From positions 124,001 through 188,000 of the forward strand of contig DAITSJ010000005.1 in the NCBI GenBank assembly GCA_036843405.1: a stretch of DNA of 64,000 nt, given 5' to 3'. A model generated the notes under the pieces. That model did no database searches. It saw nothing but the letters and a program-made list of their open reading frames with translations, and was not told the DNA's origin. Within the stretch, counting starts at the first letter, position 1, and every line of letters starts with the position of its first letter. The translations under genes were made by a program, and so were the position numbers. This DNA is from DGNJ01 sp002388905 (GTDB taxonomy: Bacteria; Pseudomonadota; Gammaproteobacteria; Pseudomonadales; Porticoccaceae). Shown here piece after piece: positions 1-8,414 of the stretch.

Positions 1-114
1 ATTGTGGTGGGCGGTTTCGAAACGACTGTGGACCAGCAATCGGTGCTGCCCGCTGCAAACAACCTCCTGCCGTATCTTCCCTGGTTTAACACGGGCCGTC
101 TCCAATGGCGCTAG
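1..114 (+). CDS. C-terminal end of an unidentified protein (5' truncated)
   Basis: Reading frame 1 is open from the window edge and closes with TAG at 112-114, giving 37 residues ending NTGRLQWR. Most codons end in G or C, as in the confident genes here, which favours real coding sequence. The piece contains no motif I recognise, so no function is offered. The window edge cuts off the gene, so domain content and start cannot be judged. A chance open frame of this length cannot be excluded. Confidence 0.35.
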   Translation: MVVGGFETTVDQQSVLPAANNLLPYLPWFNTGRLQWR

Positions 115-490
115 GATAAAACTGCCGGCTCGTTTCAGGGGCAAGTGTTGCCACGGAAGAGCGCCACCTGCCCCTGGCCTGCCGCCGCCGGGAAGAACAA
201 CGGGTACTTTGACCACCTCCAAATGAGCCCTGTTCTGAACGTCACCCGGATCCCACTTCAGGCGTTCATGGTTGCTGTCAAAAAAATTGCAGGTTCTGGT
301 GAATTTACTTGAAGTCGGTGGGTCTAATCGGAAAGAAAGGTGTTTCCAGGAAAAAACGAATACCAACTAAGTAGTAAGACAAATAATGATTTGTGGCGGA
401 AACAATCATAAAAATTCTCGGAATTATCCCCGGGGTATTTCATCAACGTGGAATGAATGAGGGCATATTTTGGCTTCTCGAAAAGTGTCT
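115..490. other. Intergenic stretch, nothing supported
   Basis: About 376 bp between the stop of the truncated upstream frame and the AP2-domain gene. It becomes AT-richer towards 330-460. Short open frames exist (for example one starting near 393) but they overlap the AP2 gene in another frame and show no recognisable protein features. I see no convincing hairpin terminator or operator. Confidence 0.5.
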
Positions 491-1036
491 ATGTACGGTA
501 TCTCACGGATTGATGATTATCTTTATCGCACCCACGCGTGGCGGGTTAGCCTGTGTCGCCGCGGTAAGCGCTATGTCAGGAATTTTGCCGATAAGAAATA
601 CGGCGGCAAAAGCAAGGCATTGCGGTCTGCGAAACAGTTTCGGGACGAACTGCTGGATAAATATCCACCATTGACCCGAAAGGAGTTCTCCATGAGCCCG
701 AGGCAGAACAACAAATCCGGAATCACCGGTGTTTATTGTTACCCGAAGAAATACTGGCTCAAGGACGGTACAGAGAAAGAATGTTGGTACTGGGAGGCAA
801 ACTGGCCTTTGGGTCCTGGCGAAAGTGCCAGGGCAAGATTTTCCGTAAACCAGTACGGCGAGGATATTGCCCGTCATATGGCCATACGTGCCCGGGAAGA
901 GGGCATGAAGAAGGTGGAGGGTTTTTTCTGGGCTTCGGAAAAGGCTGTGCACCGGACGAAAGAAAAAGGCAGACAACGGTCGCCGGGAATGGATAGACGC
1001 TCCCGTTCGGCGAAAGCGTCTTCCAGGATTGCGTAG
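491..1036 (+). CDS. AP2/ERF-like DNA-binding domain protein
   Basis: A 181-residue basic protein resembling the bacterial AP2-domain family. Residues 3-55 form a first half (ISRID, then a Trp-Arg-Val strand, then KYGGKSKAL and a helix ending RDELL). Residues 72-141 form the second half (RQNNKSGITGVY, a tryptophan-rich strand WYWEANW, RARFSVNQYG and a following helix), the usual three strands plus helix. AP2 domains bind DNA; bacterial members are often linked to mobile elements or are free-standing regulators of unknown target. ATG 491 is chosen because the family normally begins close to the ISRID motif; an in-frame TTG at 470 would add seven residues. The last 40 residues are low-complexity and basic. 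It has no obvious link to the catabolic genes that follow. Confidence 0.75.
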   Translation: MYGISRIDDYLYRTHAWRVSLCRRGKRYVRNFADKKYGGKSKALRSAKQFRDELLDKYPPLTRKEFSMSPRQNNKSGITGVYCYPKKYWLKDGTEKECWYWEANWPLGPGESARARFSVNQYGEDIARHMAIRAREEGMKKVEGFFWASEKAVHRTKEKGRQRSPGMDRRSRSAKASSRIA

Positions 1037-1170
1037 CTCTCCCTTAATTGGTTGGCAACATATTAGCGACGCGGTAACCGCAAAATCAACGGTGCTTTGA
1101 TTGCGCCCCCCTCAGAACTAAATCCCCAAACACGTAGACGCCCCTGTCGGCGGGTCCGCTCGGGCAGGCT

Positions 1171-1200
1171 GTAAAAAGACAAGGCCCCGCAGGGCCTTGT
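1171..1200 (-). terminator. Rho-independent terminator of the minus-strand operon
   Basis: A perfect 9-bp stem, ACAAGGCCC (1179-1187) and GGGCCTTGT (1192-1200), with a four-base loop. On the minus strand it is followed by CTTTTTAC. It begins three bases beyond the stop codon of the Rieske gene, so it should end the seven-gene operon that starts at 9383. Confidence 0.88.
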
Positions 1201-1203
1201 TGG

Positions 1204-2589
1204 TTACGCCTTGAGATACTTGTCCAGAGTCTGGTGGAGGTGCCGGATCCGGCTCTCCTGATAACTCGCCAGGCTGACCTTTCCCTTGTGGGATGCTTTC
1301 ATGCCGCGCTGGACCGACGGCATATTGCTGTCGTCCTGGTCGAAAACGGGTCCCAGGGCACCCAGTTCCTGGGCATTGGCGAAGGGCTCGTCGTCCGCAA
1401 GCCGGTGTACCGGCGCCGCCGGCGGCCGTTCGGCACCCTTCGGGTAACGCATCAGGATCATCACGTCGAAGAGGCAAGTCTCGTGATCGTCGCCGTTGGG
1501 GATAAACCGGTAGACGATATTACCGTGGTACCCGATCCAGACCTGGAAGTTGGGGAACAGGCTGTAGAGGATGGCATCCTCCAGCTCCGCCATGGTGGCT
1601 TCGGGAAACTTCTCGTTGGCGGCCTCCTCGAACACCTCGCGGTTGGCCTCTGCCACAAATTTTCGGGCGGTGAGATCGTCCGGCATATCGAGGCCTTCGG
1701 CGCTGTCCTTGCCCATGCGACCGGAAAGCTCGAGAATATCCCGCATGATGTCTTCTTCCGTGATACCGCTCAGGTGCGGGCTGGGCACGCCCATGGGTGT
1801 TACCGAGCGACTGACGTTGTCGCCGAAAGTGTCATATTGGGAGTTGGCGTCCCCGGTAAAGGTGAGGATTTGCTGATGGGTCTCGACGGTGTGGAAGGAC
1901 TCCATGAAAGCCTCGGCGCCCACCTTCCAGTTGCACTGTACGACACGCTGGACATGGACTGCCTTGTAGTAATCGTGCAGGGGGAAGCGTTCGAAGTGCT
2001 TGGGCATGACACCCATGTACTCTTCCAGTGAAGGGGCATTCCGGTCGAAGTTGATAAAGACGAAGCCGCCCCAGGTATCCACCTTGACCTCTGGAAGACT
2101 CATGTCCCGCCCTTTCAGATGACGAAAATCCCACTCACAGGGAATGCCCTTGAACTTTCCCTGAAGATCCCAGGTGGCGCCGTGGAACGGACAGCGGAAC
2201 TCGTTGACACAGCCGCTTTCGTTACGCAGCATCCGGCCGCGGTGGAGGCAGGAGTTGATAAAGCCGCGGATCTTGTTGTCTTCCGACCGGGTGATAAGCA
2301 CGGACTCGTCGTGGATCTCGTAGATAAAGTGATCCCCCGGTTCGGGAATGTCCTCTTCCCGGCAGGCCATCTGCCACACCTTCGACCACATTTTCTGCTT
2401 TTCGGCCTCGTGGAACTCCCGGGACAGATACCGGCTGACATCAAGGTCCTCGTCCCCCATGTAGGGGCATGTGTTTTCCCGCAGGTAAGCGGGGACATCC
2501 ACTTCTTCCAGATCCAGCAGTTCCTGCCAGGAGGTGCCGGGACAGCGGACGTCATCGCCTTGCTCTCGCTCTTTGTTGGGTTTAGCCAT
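1204..2589 (-). CDS. Rieske ring-hydroxylating oxygenase, alpha subunit (1)
   Basis: A 461-residue Rieske non-haem iron oxygenase. The [2Fe-2S] Rieske motif is Cys114-x-His116 with Cys133-x2-His136. The mononuclear iron site is in the SRPBCC catalytic domain, with His233 and His238 in the segment ESFHTVETH. The family inserts O2 into aromatic or alicyclic rings or removes methyl groups, with electrons from a separate reductase or ferredoxin; none is encoded nearby and no beta subunit is present. The start ATG follows GGGAGG. It is the last gene of the operon, 40 bp after the thiolase, and is clearly paralogous to the enzyme at 48103-49521. The substrate cannot be read from sequence. Confidence 0.9.
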   Translation of the reverse strand: MAKPNKEREQGDDVRCPGTSWQELLDLEEVDVPAYLRENTCPYMGDEDLDVSRYLSREFHEAEKQKMWSKVWQMACREEDIPEPGDHFIYEIHDESVLITRSEDNKIRGFINSCLHRGRMLRNESGCVNEFRCPFHGATWDLQGKFKGIPCEWDFRHLKGRDMSLPEVKVDTWGGFVFINFDRNAPSLEEYMGVMPKHFERFPLHDYYKAVHVQRVVQCNWKVGAEAFMESFHTVETHQQILTFTGDANSQYDTFGDNVSRSVTPMGVPSPHLSGITEEDIMRDILELSGRMGKDSAEGLDMPDDLTARKFVAEANREVFEEAANEKFPEATMAELEDAILYSLFPNFQVWIGYHGNIVYRFIPNGDDHETCLFDVMILMRYPKGAERPPAAPVHRLADDEPFANAQELGALGPVFDQDDSNMPSVQRGMKASHKGKVSLASYQESRIRHLHQTLDKYLKA

Positions 2590-2629
2590 GGGGTAACCTC
2601 CCTAGATGATTATCGAATTGGGCCGCCGC

Positions 2630-3772
2630 TCAGGTGGTGACAATATTGACACCACTGACGCCCGGCGCGCCGTATACATGGGTATAGCCCACTGCGGGCT
2701 TGCCGGGTACCTGGTGAGACCCGGCTTCGCCCCGCAGTTGCAGGCAGACTTCATAGACCTGGCGCAGACCCGAGGCACCCACGGGTTCGCCGTTGGCGAG
2801 GCAGCCGCCGTCGGTGTTGATGGGCAGCCTGCCGTCGATGCGGGTGACGCCTTCGCGTAGCAACTTTTCCTGTTCGCCGTGCTCGCAAAAGCCGTTTTCG
2901 GCCATGTGGATGATTTCGGTTCCGCTGTCCGTATCCTGCAGTTGCAATACGTCCACATCTTCCGGCCCCAGGCCCGACAACTCGAAGGCGGCCCTGGACG
3001 CGGTCACCGTGGGTGCGTCGGCGACCTCCATGGCCTGTGACGGACTGAAGACCTCGAAGCTGCCGTAGTGTCGGGTGCGCACGGCAGCGGCCTTGAGGAA
3101 AAGGGGCTTGCGGGTGAACTGCCGCGCTTTGTCGGCATTACACAGAATCAGCGCCGCCCCGCCTTCGCCGGGATTGCAGAACATGTACTTGCGCAGCGGG
3201 TTGCTGACCATCGGCGACGTGGCGATTTCCTCGTAGGACAGGGCGCGGGTGCGCCAGGCCAGGGGGTTCAGGGAGCCGTTCTGAAAAGCCTTCTCGGCCA
3301 CCCTCACCAGGGCGTCCTCGGTGATACCGTGATCGTGCATGTAGCGCTGGATCTTCATGGCAAAGAACTGGGTGGTGAGCATCAGGCCGGTTTCGCCGTA
3401 CCAGTCGCCCAGGCCCCAATCCCTAGGACGCGGATTGAAGGCGCCGCGCGGATGCTTGTCGAATCCCACCACGACGCCCATGTCGTATTCCCCGGACTTG
3501 ATGGCCGTATAGGCCGCGTGCAGGGAACTGCCGCCGGTGGCGCACCCGTTCCAGACATTGGTGAACTGCAGGCCTGTCAAGCCCAGTTCATTGACCAGGG
3601 AATCGGCGTTGCCGGCATCCTGGCTGCCGCCGTAGGCGAACTGCATCTGCTCCCAGGTCAGGCCCGCGTCTGCGAGCGCCTCACGCACCGCGACGGCTCC
3701 CTGTTGAAGCCCCGAAAGGGATTCGGTGCGGCCGAACCTGTGAAGGCCCATGCCGATGATTGCTACTTCCAT
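2630..3772 (-). CDS. Atypical thiolase (SCP-x / lipid-transfer-protein type)
   Basis: A 380-residue thiolase-fold protein. The N-terminal nucleophile region NGCATGG has Cys77 where thiolases carry the acyl-accepting cysteine. The C-terminal region NTDGGCLANGEP has Glu329 where canonical thiolases have the His of the GHP motif, and the final glycine-rich segment lacks the usual second catalytic cysteine. Proteins of this subfamily commonly pair with a DUF35 Zn-ribbon/OB-fold protein, which is exactly the upstream neighbour (28 bp). Such pairs include thiolases and CoA-ester retro-aldolases that shorten side chains. Which reaction is run here is open; the altered residues argue against simple beta-ketothiolysis. 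The start ATG is preceded by GGAG. Confidence 0.85.
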   Translation of the reverse strand: MEVAIIGMGLHRFGRTESLSGLQQGAVAVREALADAGLTWEQMQFAYGGSQDAGNADSLVNELGLTGLQFTNVWNGCATGGSSLHAAYTAIKSGEYDMGVVVGFDKHPRGAFNPRPRDWGLGDWYGETGLMLTTQFFAMKIQRYMHDHGITEDALVRVAEKAFQNGSLNPLAWRTRALSYEEIATSPMVSNPLRKYMFCNPGEGGAALILCNADKARQFTRKPLFLKAAAVRTRHYGSFEVFSPSQAMEVADAPTVTASRAAFELSGLGPEDVDVLQLQDTDSGTEIIHMAENGFCEHGEQEKLLREGVTRIDGRLPINTDGGCLANGEPVGASGLRQVYEVCLQLRGEAGSHQVPGKPAVGYTHVYGAPGVSGVNIVTT

Positions 3773-3800
3773 TCCAGACTCCGTCGTTCAGTAGGGCTTG

Positions 3801-4238
3801 TCAGGCGTTTTCGCTGTCGGCGCGGCGAAACGCGAAGATGACGATCTCGTTGCCGGCCTCGTCTTTGCGGAATGGCTCTATGACCAGTTGCATGGGCATG
3901 CCGATCTCGAGCTCGTCCGGCTGGTTTTCCAGAAGCCGCGACTCGACCCGGACTCCACCGGGCATTTCCACGTAGCCGACCCCGTAGGGACGGAAGGTTT
4001 CTTCCGTTTCATCGCTGTTGTAGGGCGTTTTGGGCATAAAGCTTTGAATCGTCCAGGTCCACAGGGTTCCATGGTCGCCGAGTGTTACAACCTCGGTATC
4101 GCTGCCACTGCACTTGCGGCATTCCCTTTGGGCCGGGAAAGCCGTTTCCCCGCAATTTTTGCAGCGACTGCCAAGTAATTGCGGCTGTTCCGCGGGCCAG
4201 CTAAACAAGCCTTCCTGAATGGGTACCTGATGTGTCAT
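3801..4238 (-). CDS. DUF35 Zn-ribbon / OB-fold protein, thiolase partner
   Basis: A 145-residue protein with an N-terminal rubredoxin-like zinc ribbon (Cys26, Cys29, Cys40, Cys43) followed by an OB-fold that contains a conserved region around the YGVGYVEMPGGV stretch. DUF35 proteins of this kind form complexes with SCP-x thiolases, aldolases and MaoC-like hydratases in acyl-CoA side-chain catabolism and are thought to channel or bind CoA substrates. Start ATG 4238 follows GAGGG and begins MTHQVPIQ, the usual family start; the open frame extends further upstream but that part overlaps the lipoamide dehydrogenase gene in another frame. It sits 10 bp after that gene and 28 bp before the thiolase. 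Confidence 0.87.
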   Translation of the reverse strand: MTHQVPIQEGLFSWPAEQPQLLGSRCKNCGETAFPAQRECRKCSGSDTEVVTLGDHGTLWTWTIQSFMPKTPYNSDETEETFRPYGVGYVEMPGGVRVESRLLENQPDELEIGMPMQLVIEPFRKDEAGNEIVIFAFRRADSENA

Positions 4239-4248
4239 TGCGTGCCCT

Positions 4249-5646
4249 CTATTGGTGGATGGCAATGCCCAGGCTGTCCAGCACCGCCTCATGCATGGAT
4301 TCCGACAGCGTTGGATGGGCAAAGACGGTGTGCATGAGTTCCGCTTCGGTGGCTTCCATCTGCCGGGCAATGCCGAACCCCTGGATCTGTTCGGTAACCT
4401 CGGGTCCTATCATATGGGCGCCCAGCAACTCGCCGGTGGCGTCGTCGAAGACAGTCTTCACGAGCCCTTCGCTGTCGGCGATGGCCAGTGCCTTGCCATT
4501 GGCGCTCAGTCTGAAACGGCCGATTCTGAGGGTGTGCCCCCCGGCCCGGGCCTGCTCCTCGGTCAGGCCGACACTGGCCACCTGCGGCCGGCAATAGGTG
4601 CAGGCGGGAATCCGGGTCTTGTCCAGCGGGTGAGCCCCTTCGACACCGGCAATGCGCTCGACACAGTACACAGCCTCATGGCTCGCCTTGTGGGCGAGCC
4701 AGGGGGGGCCGGCCACATCGCCAATGGCATAGAGACCCACCAGATTGGTGCGGCAATTTTCGGTGGTGGTGATAAATCCCCTGTCGGTAGCGACGCCCAG
4801 ATCTTCGAGGCCCAGATTATCGATATTACCCGTGATACCCACTGCCAGAATGACGCGGTCAACGGTCAGCGTTTGTTCGCCGGCGGGACCTTTGAGAGAG
4901 GCCGTGACTTCGTTATCCCCGGTTTTCAGGTTGTCCACCGTTGTGCCGGTATGGATATCGATACCGCGCCGCTTAAAGGTTTCGTGCGCGAATGCGGAGA
5001 TTTCCGGGTCTTCCATGGGCAGGATACGATCCACCGCTTCCACCAGGGTCACGTCACTGCCCAGGTCGCCGTAGAGACTGGCAAATTCGACGCCGATGGC
5101 ACCCGCGCCGATCACCAGCAGGCGTTCGGGCAGGGCATCGGGAATCATTGCTTCCCGGGAACCCCAGACCCGGTCGCCATCGATAGGGATACCGGGCAGG
5201 CTCCGGGGGCGCGCGCCGGTGGCGAGAATAATATGGTCGGCCTTGTAAACCCTCTCGGCGCCCTTGTTGTCGGTAACGGTAAGCTCACACTTGTCGCTGA
5301 CTTTCGCGTCACCCTCGATAACGGCGATGCCGTTTTTCTTCATCAGGTAGCCGATTCCCTGGCTGAGGCGATCGGCCACGGCCCGGCTGTGGCGCACCAG
5401 CTTGCCGATATCGAAACGGAGATTATCGACACTGAACCCGAAGGTTTCTGCATTCTGGAACGTATGTGCGACTTCGGCGCCGCGGAGCAGGGCCTTGGTG
5501 GGAATGCAGCCCCAATTCAGGCAGATACCGCCCAGGTGTTCGCGTTCCACCAGTGCCGTTTTAAAGCCAAGTTGCGCGGCACGGATGGCTGCCACGTAAC
5601 CACCGGGCCCGCCGCCGACCACCATCAGGTCAAACTGTGTCGTCAT
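4249..5646 (-). CDS. lpdA: Dihydrolipoyl dehydrogenase (E3)
   Basis: A 465-residue FAD-dependent pyridine-nucleotide disulfide oxidoreductase that reoxidises dihydrolipoamide with NAD+. Visible features are the N-terminal FAD fold (VVGGGPGG), the redox-active pair Cys42/Cys47 in GGICLNWGCIPTK, an NAD fold (IGAGAIGVEFAS), an FAD motif YAIGD, and the C-terminal HPTLSE that supplies the active-site His-Glu. ATG 5646 is chosen because SD AAGGA lies seven bases upstream and the family starts here; the frame upstream is not typical. It serves the E1/E2 proteins encoded just before it, after a 160-bp gap that is unusually long for this operon. Confidence 0.95.
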   Translation of the reverse strand: MTTQFDLMVVGGGPGGYVAAIRAAQLGFKTALVEREHLGGICLNWGCIPTKALLRGAEVAHTFQNAETFGFSVDNLRFDIGKLVRHSRAVADRLSQGIGYLMKKNGIAVIEGDAKVSDKCELTVTDNKGAERVYKADHIILATGARPRSLPGIPIDGDRVWGSREAMIPDALPERLLVIGAGAIGVEFASLYGDLGSDVTLVEAVDRILPMEDPEISAFAHETFKRRGIDIHTGTTVDNLKTGDNEVTASLKGPAGEQTLTVDRVILAVGITGNIDNLGLEDLGVATDRGFITTTENCRTNLVGLYAIGDVAGPPWLAHKASHEAVYCVERIAGVEGAHPLDKTRIPACTYCRPQVASVGLTEEQARAGGHTLRIGRFRLSANGKALAIADSEGLVKTVFDDATGELLGAHMIGPEVTEQIQGFGIARQMEATEAELMHTVFAHPTLSESMHEAVLDSLGIAIHQ

Positions 5647-5806
5647 GAAATATCCTTGAATGCGTTCACAATGGTCTCCCGCTCCTGCCCCCAACCAGCC
5701 CGTCACGTCCCGCCTGTCGAAGTGAAGGCGCGGGACAGGCCTCCTGCAAGGCACGTTCTTTTATGCCCGGGCTGAGCTTTCCAGCGTCGGCATTAATCCC
5801 TATGGT

Positions 5807-7345
5807 TTATCCCAGCATGGTGGCCGGTTGTTGCAGGTACCCTTTGAGGACACTCAAAAACCGCGCCGCCACTGCGCCATCGATAATACGGTGGTCGCTG
5901 GACAGTGACAGGTTTACTACTGTGACGGACTTGAGTTCACCGTCCCGTATCACAGGTTTTGGCTCACTGCCGCCGATGGCGAGGATCGCCGCCTGGGGCG
6001 GGTTGATGATGGCATCGAACTGCTTGATACCGAACATCCCCAGGTTGGACACACTGAACGTACCGCCCTGGAATTCCTCGGACTTGAGCCTGCCGAGCTT
6101 GGCGCGGGTTGCCAGGTCGCGCACTTCATTGGAGATGGCGATAAGCCCCTTGCGGTTGGCGCCTTTGACGATAGGCGTAATCAGGCCTTCGTCCAGGGCT
6201 ACGGCAACGGCAATATCCGCATCGGAAAACTGGCGGATGACCTCGCCGTCGAACTGCACGTTGAGGGCCGGCACCTTCATCAGTGCGCTCGCACAGGCCT
6301 TGACGATAAAGTCATTGACCGAGACCTTGACATCGGTGTTGGCGTCATTGATTTGCTTGCGGGCCGCCAGCAGGTCGTCGATTTCGGCGTCGATCTGGAC
6401 CCGGTAATGGGGCGCGGTCTGCTTGGATTGCTGGAGCCGCGCGGCAATGGTCTTGCGCATGCCCGTCAGGGGCGCCTCTTCGAAGGCCGGTGCCGCTTCT
6501 TCGGCGGGTACGCCTGCCCGGGGGGCGGCTGATCCCTTGCCCTTGAGGGCCGCGGCAGCCTCCACATCAGCTTTGCAGACCCGCCCCCGATCACCGCTTA
6601 CACGGCATTCGTCCAGGTGTATGCCCAGTTCCCGGGCCAGTCGCCGTGCCACCGGCGTGGCGCGTACGGCACTGTCATCGCGAACCGGTGCCCGGCTGGC
6701 ACTGCGTGCGGGCGCGGGCCCGGGCAGTTCGCCGCCGACGGCCGCCACCGCCTTTTCCAGATCCGCCTTGGTGACCCGCTCGTGCCGGCCGGTGGCCTTG
6801 ACGTTATGCAGGTTGACTCCCAGATCCCTTGCCAGGCGCCGTGCCACGGGGGTGGCGGCAATGTGACTGTCGTCCTCGCCCCTGGCCAGAGCGCTCAGGT
6901 CGGCGGACTTTCCGGCGGGGACGGCTTTCAGGGCATGACTGCTGTCGGGCTGGTCCGGTTCGGGTGCCGGGGCTTCCCGGGTTTTGGTTTCGGGCGCTGG
7001 TTCGGCTGGCGCACCAGCCGTTTCGGCTTCCAGTTCGGCGGCGGCTTCCTCGCCGGAAAAATTCCGGACGAACCTGTCAATATCGGCGTCCGGGGTTTTG
7101 GCGCCGGCCAGGACACCCAGCAGGCTGCCTACGGTCAGTGTCTCCCCGGGCTGGGCGACGATCCGTCGCAGTACGCCCCCCGTGTGGGATGTCAGGGTAT
7201 TGACGATCTTGCTGGTTTCTATATCCACCAGGTCGTCGCCGGCCTTGACTTTCTCCCCCTCCGACTTGTGCCACTCACTGATGACTCCCTCGGCCATCTC
7301 CATGCCCCACTTGGGCATGGCAATCGCTTGAATTTCATCCGCCAT
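5807..7345 (-). CDS. 2-oxoacid/acetoin dehydrogenase E2 with two E3-binding domains
   Basis: A 512-residue dihydrolipoamide acyltransferase. Residues 1-80 are a lipoyl domain with lipoyl-Lys46 in ETSKI. After a Pro/Ala-rich linker come two peripheral-subunit-binding domains (about 163-199 and 228-264), both starting ATPVARRLAR. The catalytic domain runs from about 290 to the end with His485 and Asp489 in DHRIIDG. It transfers the acyl group from lipoamide to CoA. One PSBD is normal for bacterial E2 proteins; the near-repeated pair here is unusual. The start has a strong GGAGG. It lies 2 bp after the E1 beta gene, implying translational coupling. Confidence 0.93.
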   Translation of the reverse strand: MADEIQAIAMPKWGMEMAEGVISEWHKSEGEKVKAGDDLVDIETSKIVNTLTSHTGGVLRRIVAQPGETLTVGSLLGVLAGAKTPDADIDRFVRNFSGEEAAAELEAETAGAPAEPAPETKTREAPAPEPDQPDSSHALKAVPAGKSADLSALARGEDDSHIAATPVARRLARDLGVNLHNVKATGRHERVTKADLEKAVAAVGGELPGPAPARSASRAPVRDDSAVRATPVARRLARELGIHLDECRVSGDRGRVCKADVEAAAALKGKGSAAPRAGVPAEEAAPAFEEAPLTGMRKTIAARLQQSKQTAPHYRVQIDAEIDDLLAARKQINDANTDVKVSVNDFIVKACASALMKVPALNVQFDGEVIRQFSDADIAVAVALDEGLITPIVKGANRKGLIAISNEVRDLATRAKLGRLKSEEFQGGTFSVSNLGMFGIKQFDAIINPPQAAILAIGGSEPKPVIRDGELKSVTVVNLSLSSDHRIIDGAVAARFLSVLKGYLQQPATMLG

Positions 7346-7347
7346 GA

Positions 7348-8403
7348 TTACGCCTCCAGTAGTTCCCGCACGGCCTGCTCAATACGCTCCTCGCTGGGCA
7401 TATAAAGCTGTTCCAGTACCGGGGAAAAGGGCACGGGTGTATGGGGCGCCGTAACCTTGCGTATGGGTGCACGCAGGGCGCTGAATGCCTTTTCGACGGC
7501 GATGCTGGCGATGTCCGCAGCCAGGCTGCAGCGGGGATTGGCCTCGTCGACAATCACCAGCCGACCGCTCATCTCGACACTTTCCAGGATTGCCTCTTCG
7601 TCCAGGGGGGAAATGGTGCGGGGGTCGATGACGTCGGCGGCGATTCCTTCCCTGGCCAGCTTGTCGGCTACGGCATTGGCCCTGGGTACCATGGCGGATA
7701 GGGCCACGATAGTGATGTCGGAGCCCTCCCGGTTGAAAGAGGCCTCGCCGAAAGGAATGGTGTAGGGCTCGTCCGGGACTTCACATTTGGTGTCGTACAG
7801 CGTCTTGTGTTCCAGGAAAATTACCGGATCGTCGTCGCGGATCGCACTGAGCATCAACCCCTTGGCGTCATAGGCATTGCTCGGCATCACGACTTTCAGG
7901 CCCGGAATATGCGCCACTACCGGATGCAGCATGTTGGAATGCTGAGCACCGGCACTCATGCCGGCGCCAACGGTCGCGCGGATGACCATGGGGGTGCGGG
8001 CCTTGCCGCCGAACATGTAGCGGAACTTGGCGGCCTGGTTGAAAATCTGGTCAAAACAGACGCCGATAAAATCGAAAAACATCAGTTCCGCCACCGGGCG
8101 CAGGCCGGTGTTGGCGGCGCCGGCTGCAGCGCCGATGATGGCGGATTCGGTAATGGGGGTGTCGATTACCCGTTCCCGGCCAAACTCGGGCATAAGGCCC
8201 TTGGTCACGCCGAAGACGCCGCCGTAGGCGTCGTCCTGACCGGGAGTGCCGGCGCCGCCGGAAACCTCTTCCCCCATGATGATAACAGTGGGGTCGGCGC
8301 GCATTTCCTGGCGCAGGGCTTCGTTAATGGCTTCCCGGTAAGTCTTGACGGGCGCGGATTGGGTGCTGGTTGTCTCGGTGGAGGCTTTGGCTTTGCTGGT
8401 CAT
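7348..8403 (-). CDS. 2-oxoacid/acetoin dehydrogenase E1, beta subunit
   Basis: A 351-residue beta subunit of a thiamine-diphosphate decarboxylating E1. The N-terminal pyrimidine-binding half contains MGEEV and the DTPITESAIIG segment typical of E1 beta. The C-terminal transketolase-like half follows from about residue 220. Resemblance to AcoB of acetoin dehydrogenase is suggested by length and by separate alpha/beta genes, but branched-chain or pyruvate E1 beta chains look alike and substrate cannot be fixed. SD AAGGAA precedes ATG 8403. There are 11 bp from E1 alpha and 2 bp to E2. Confidence 0.93.
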   Translation of the reverse strand: MTSKAKASTETTSTQSAPVKTYREAINEALRQEMRADPTVIIMGEEVSGGAGTPGQDDAYGGVFGVTKGLMPEFGRERVIDTPITESAIIGAAAGAANTGLRPVAELMFFDFIGVCFDQIFNQAAKFRYMFGGKARTPMVIRATVGAGMSAGAQHSNMLHPVVAHIPGLKVVMPSNAYDAKGLMLSAIRDDDPVIFLEHKTLYDTKCEVPDEPYTIPFGEASFNREGSDITIVALSAMVPRANAVADKLAREGIAADVIDPRTISPLDEEAILESVEMSGRLVIVDEANPRCSLAADIASIAVEKAFSALRAPIRKVTAPHTPVPFSPVLEQLYMPSEERIEQAVRELLEA

Positions 8404-8414
8404 GGCGCAATTCC

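Noticed and set aside
2..226. A 74-codon plus-strand frame at the left edge
   Set aside because: It has no recognisable motif and poor composition; the competing frame 1 ending at 114 has a more coding-like codon pattern.
393..674. A 93-codon frame overlapping the AP2 gene
   Set aside because: It lies in another frame of a gene with clear AP2 features and shows no family resemblance.
5707..5736. GTCCCGC...GCGGGAC hairpin between the E2 and E3 genes
   Set aside because: The 16-base loop and lack of a T-tract make a terminator unlikely inside this operon; it may only reflect GC-rich spacer.
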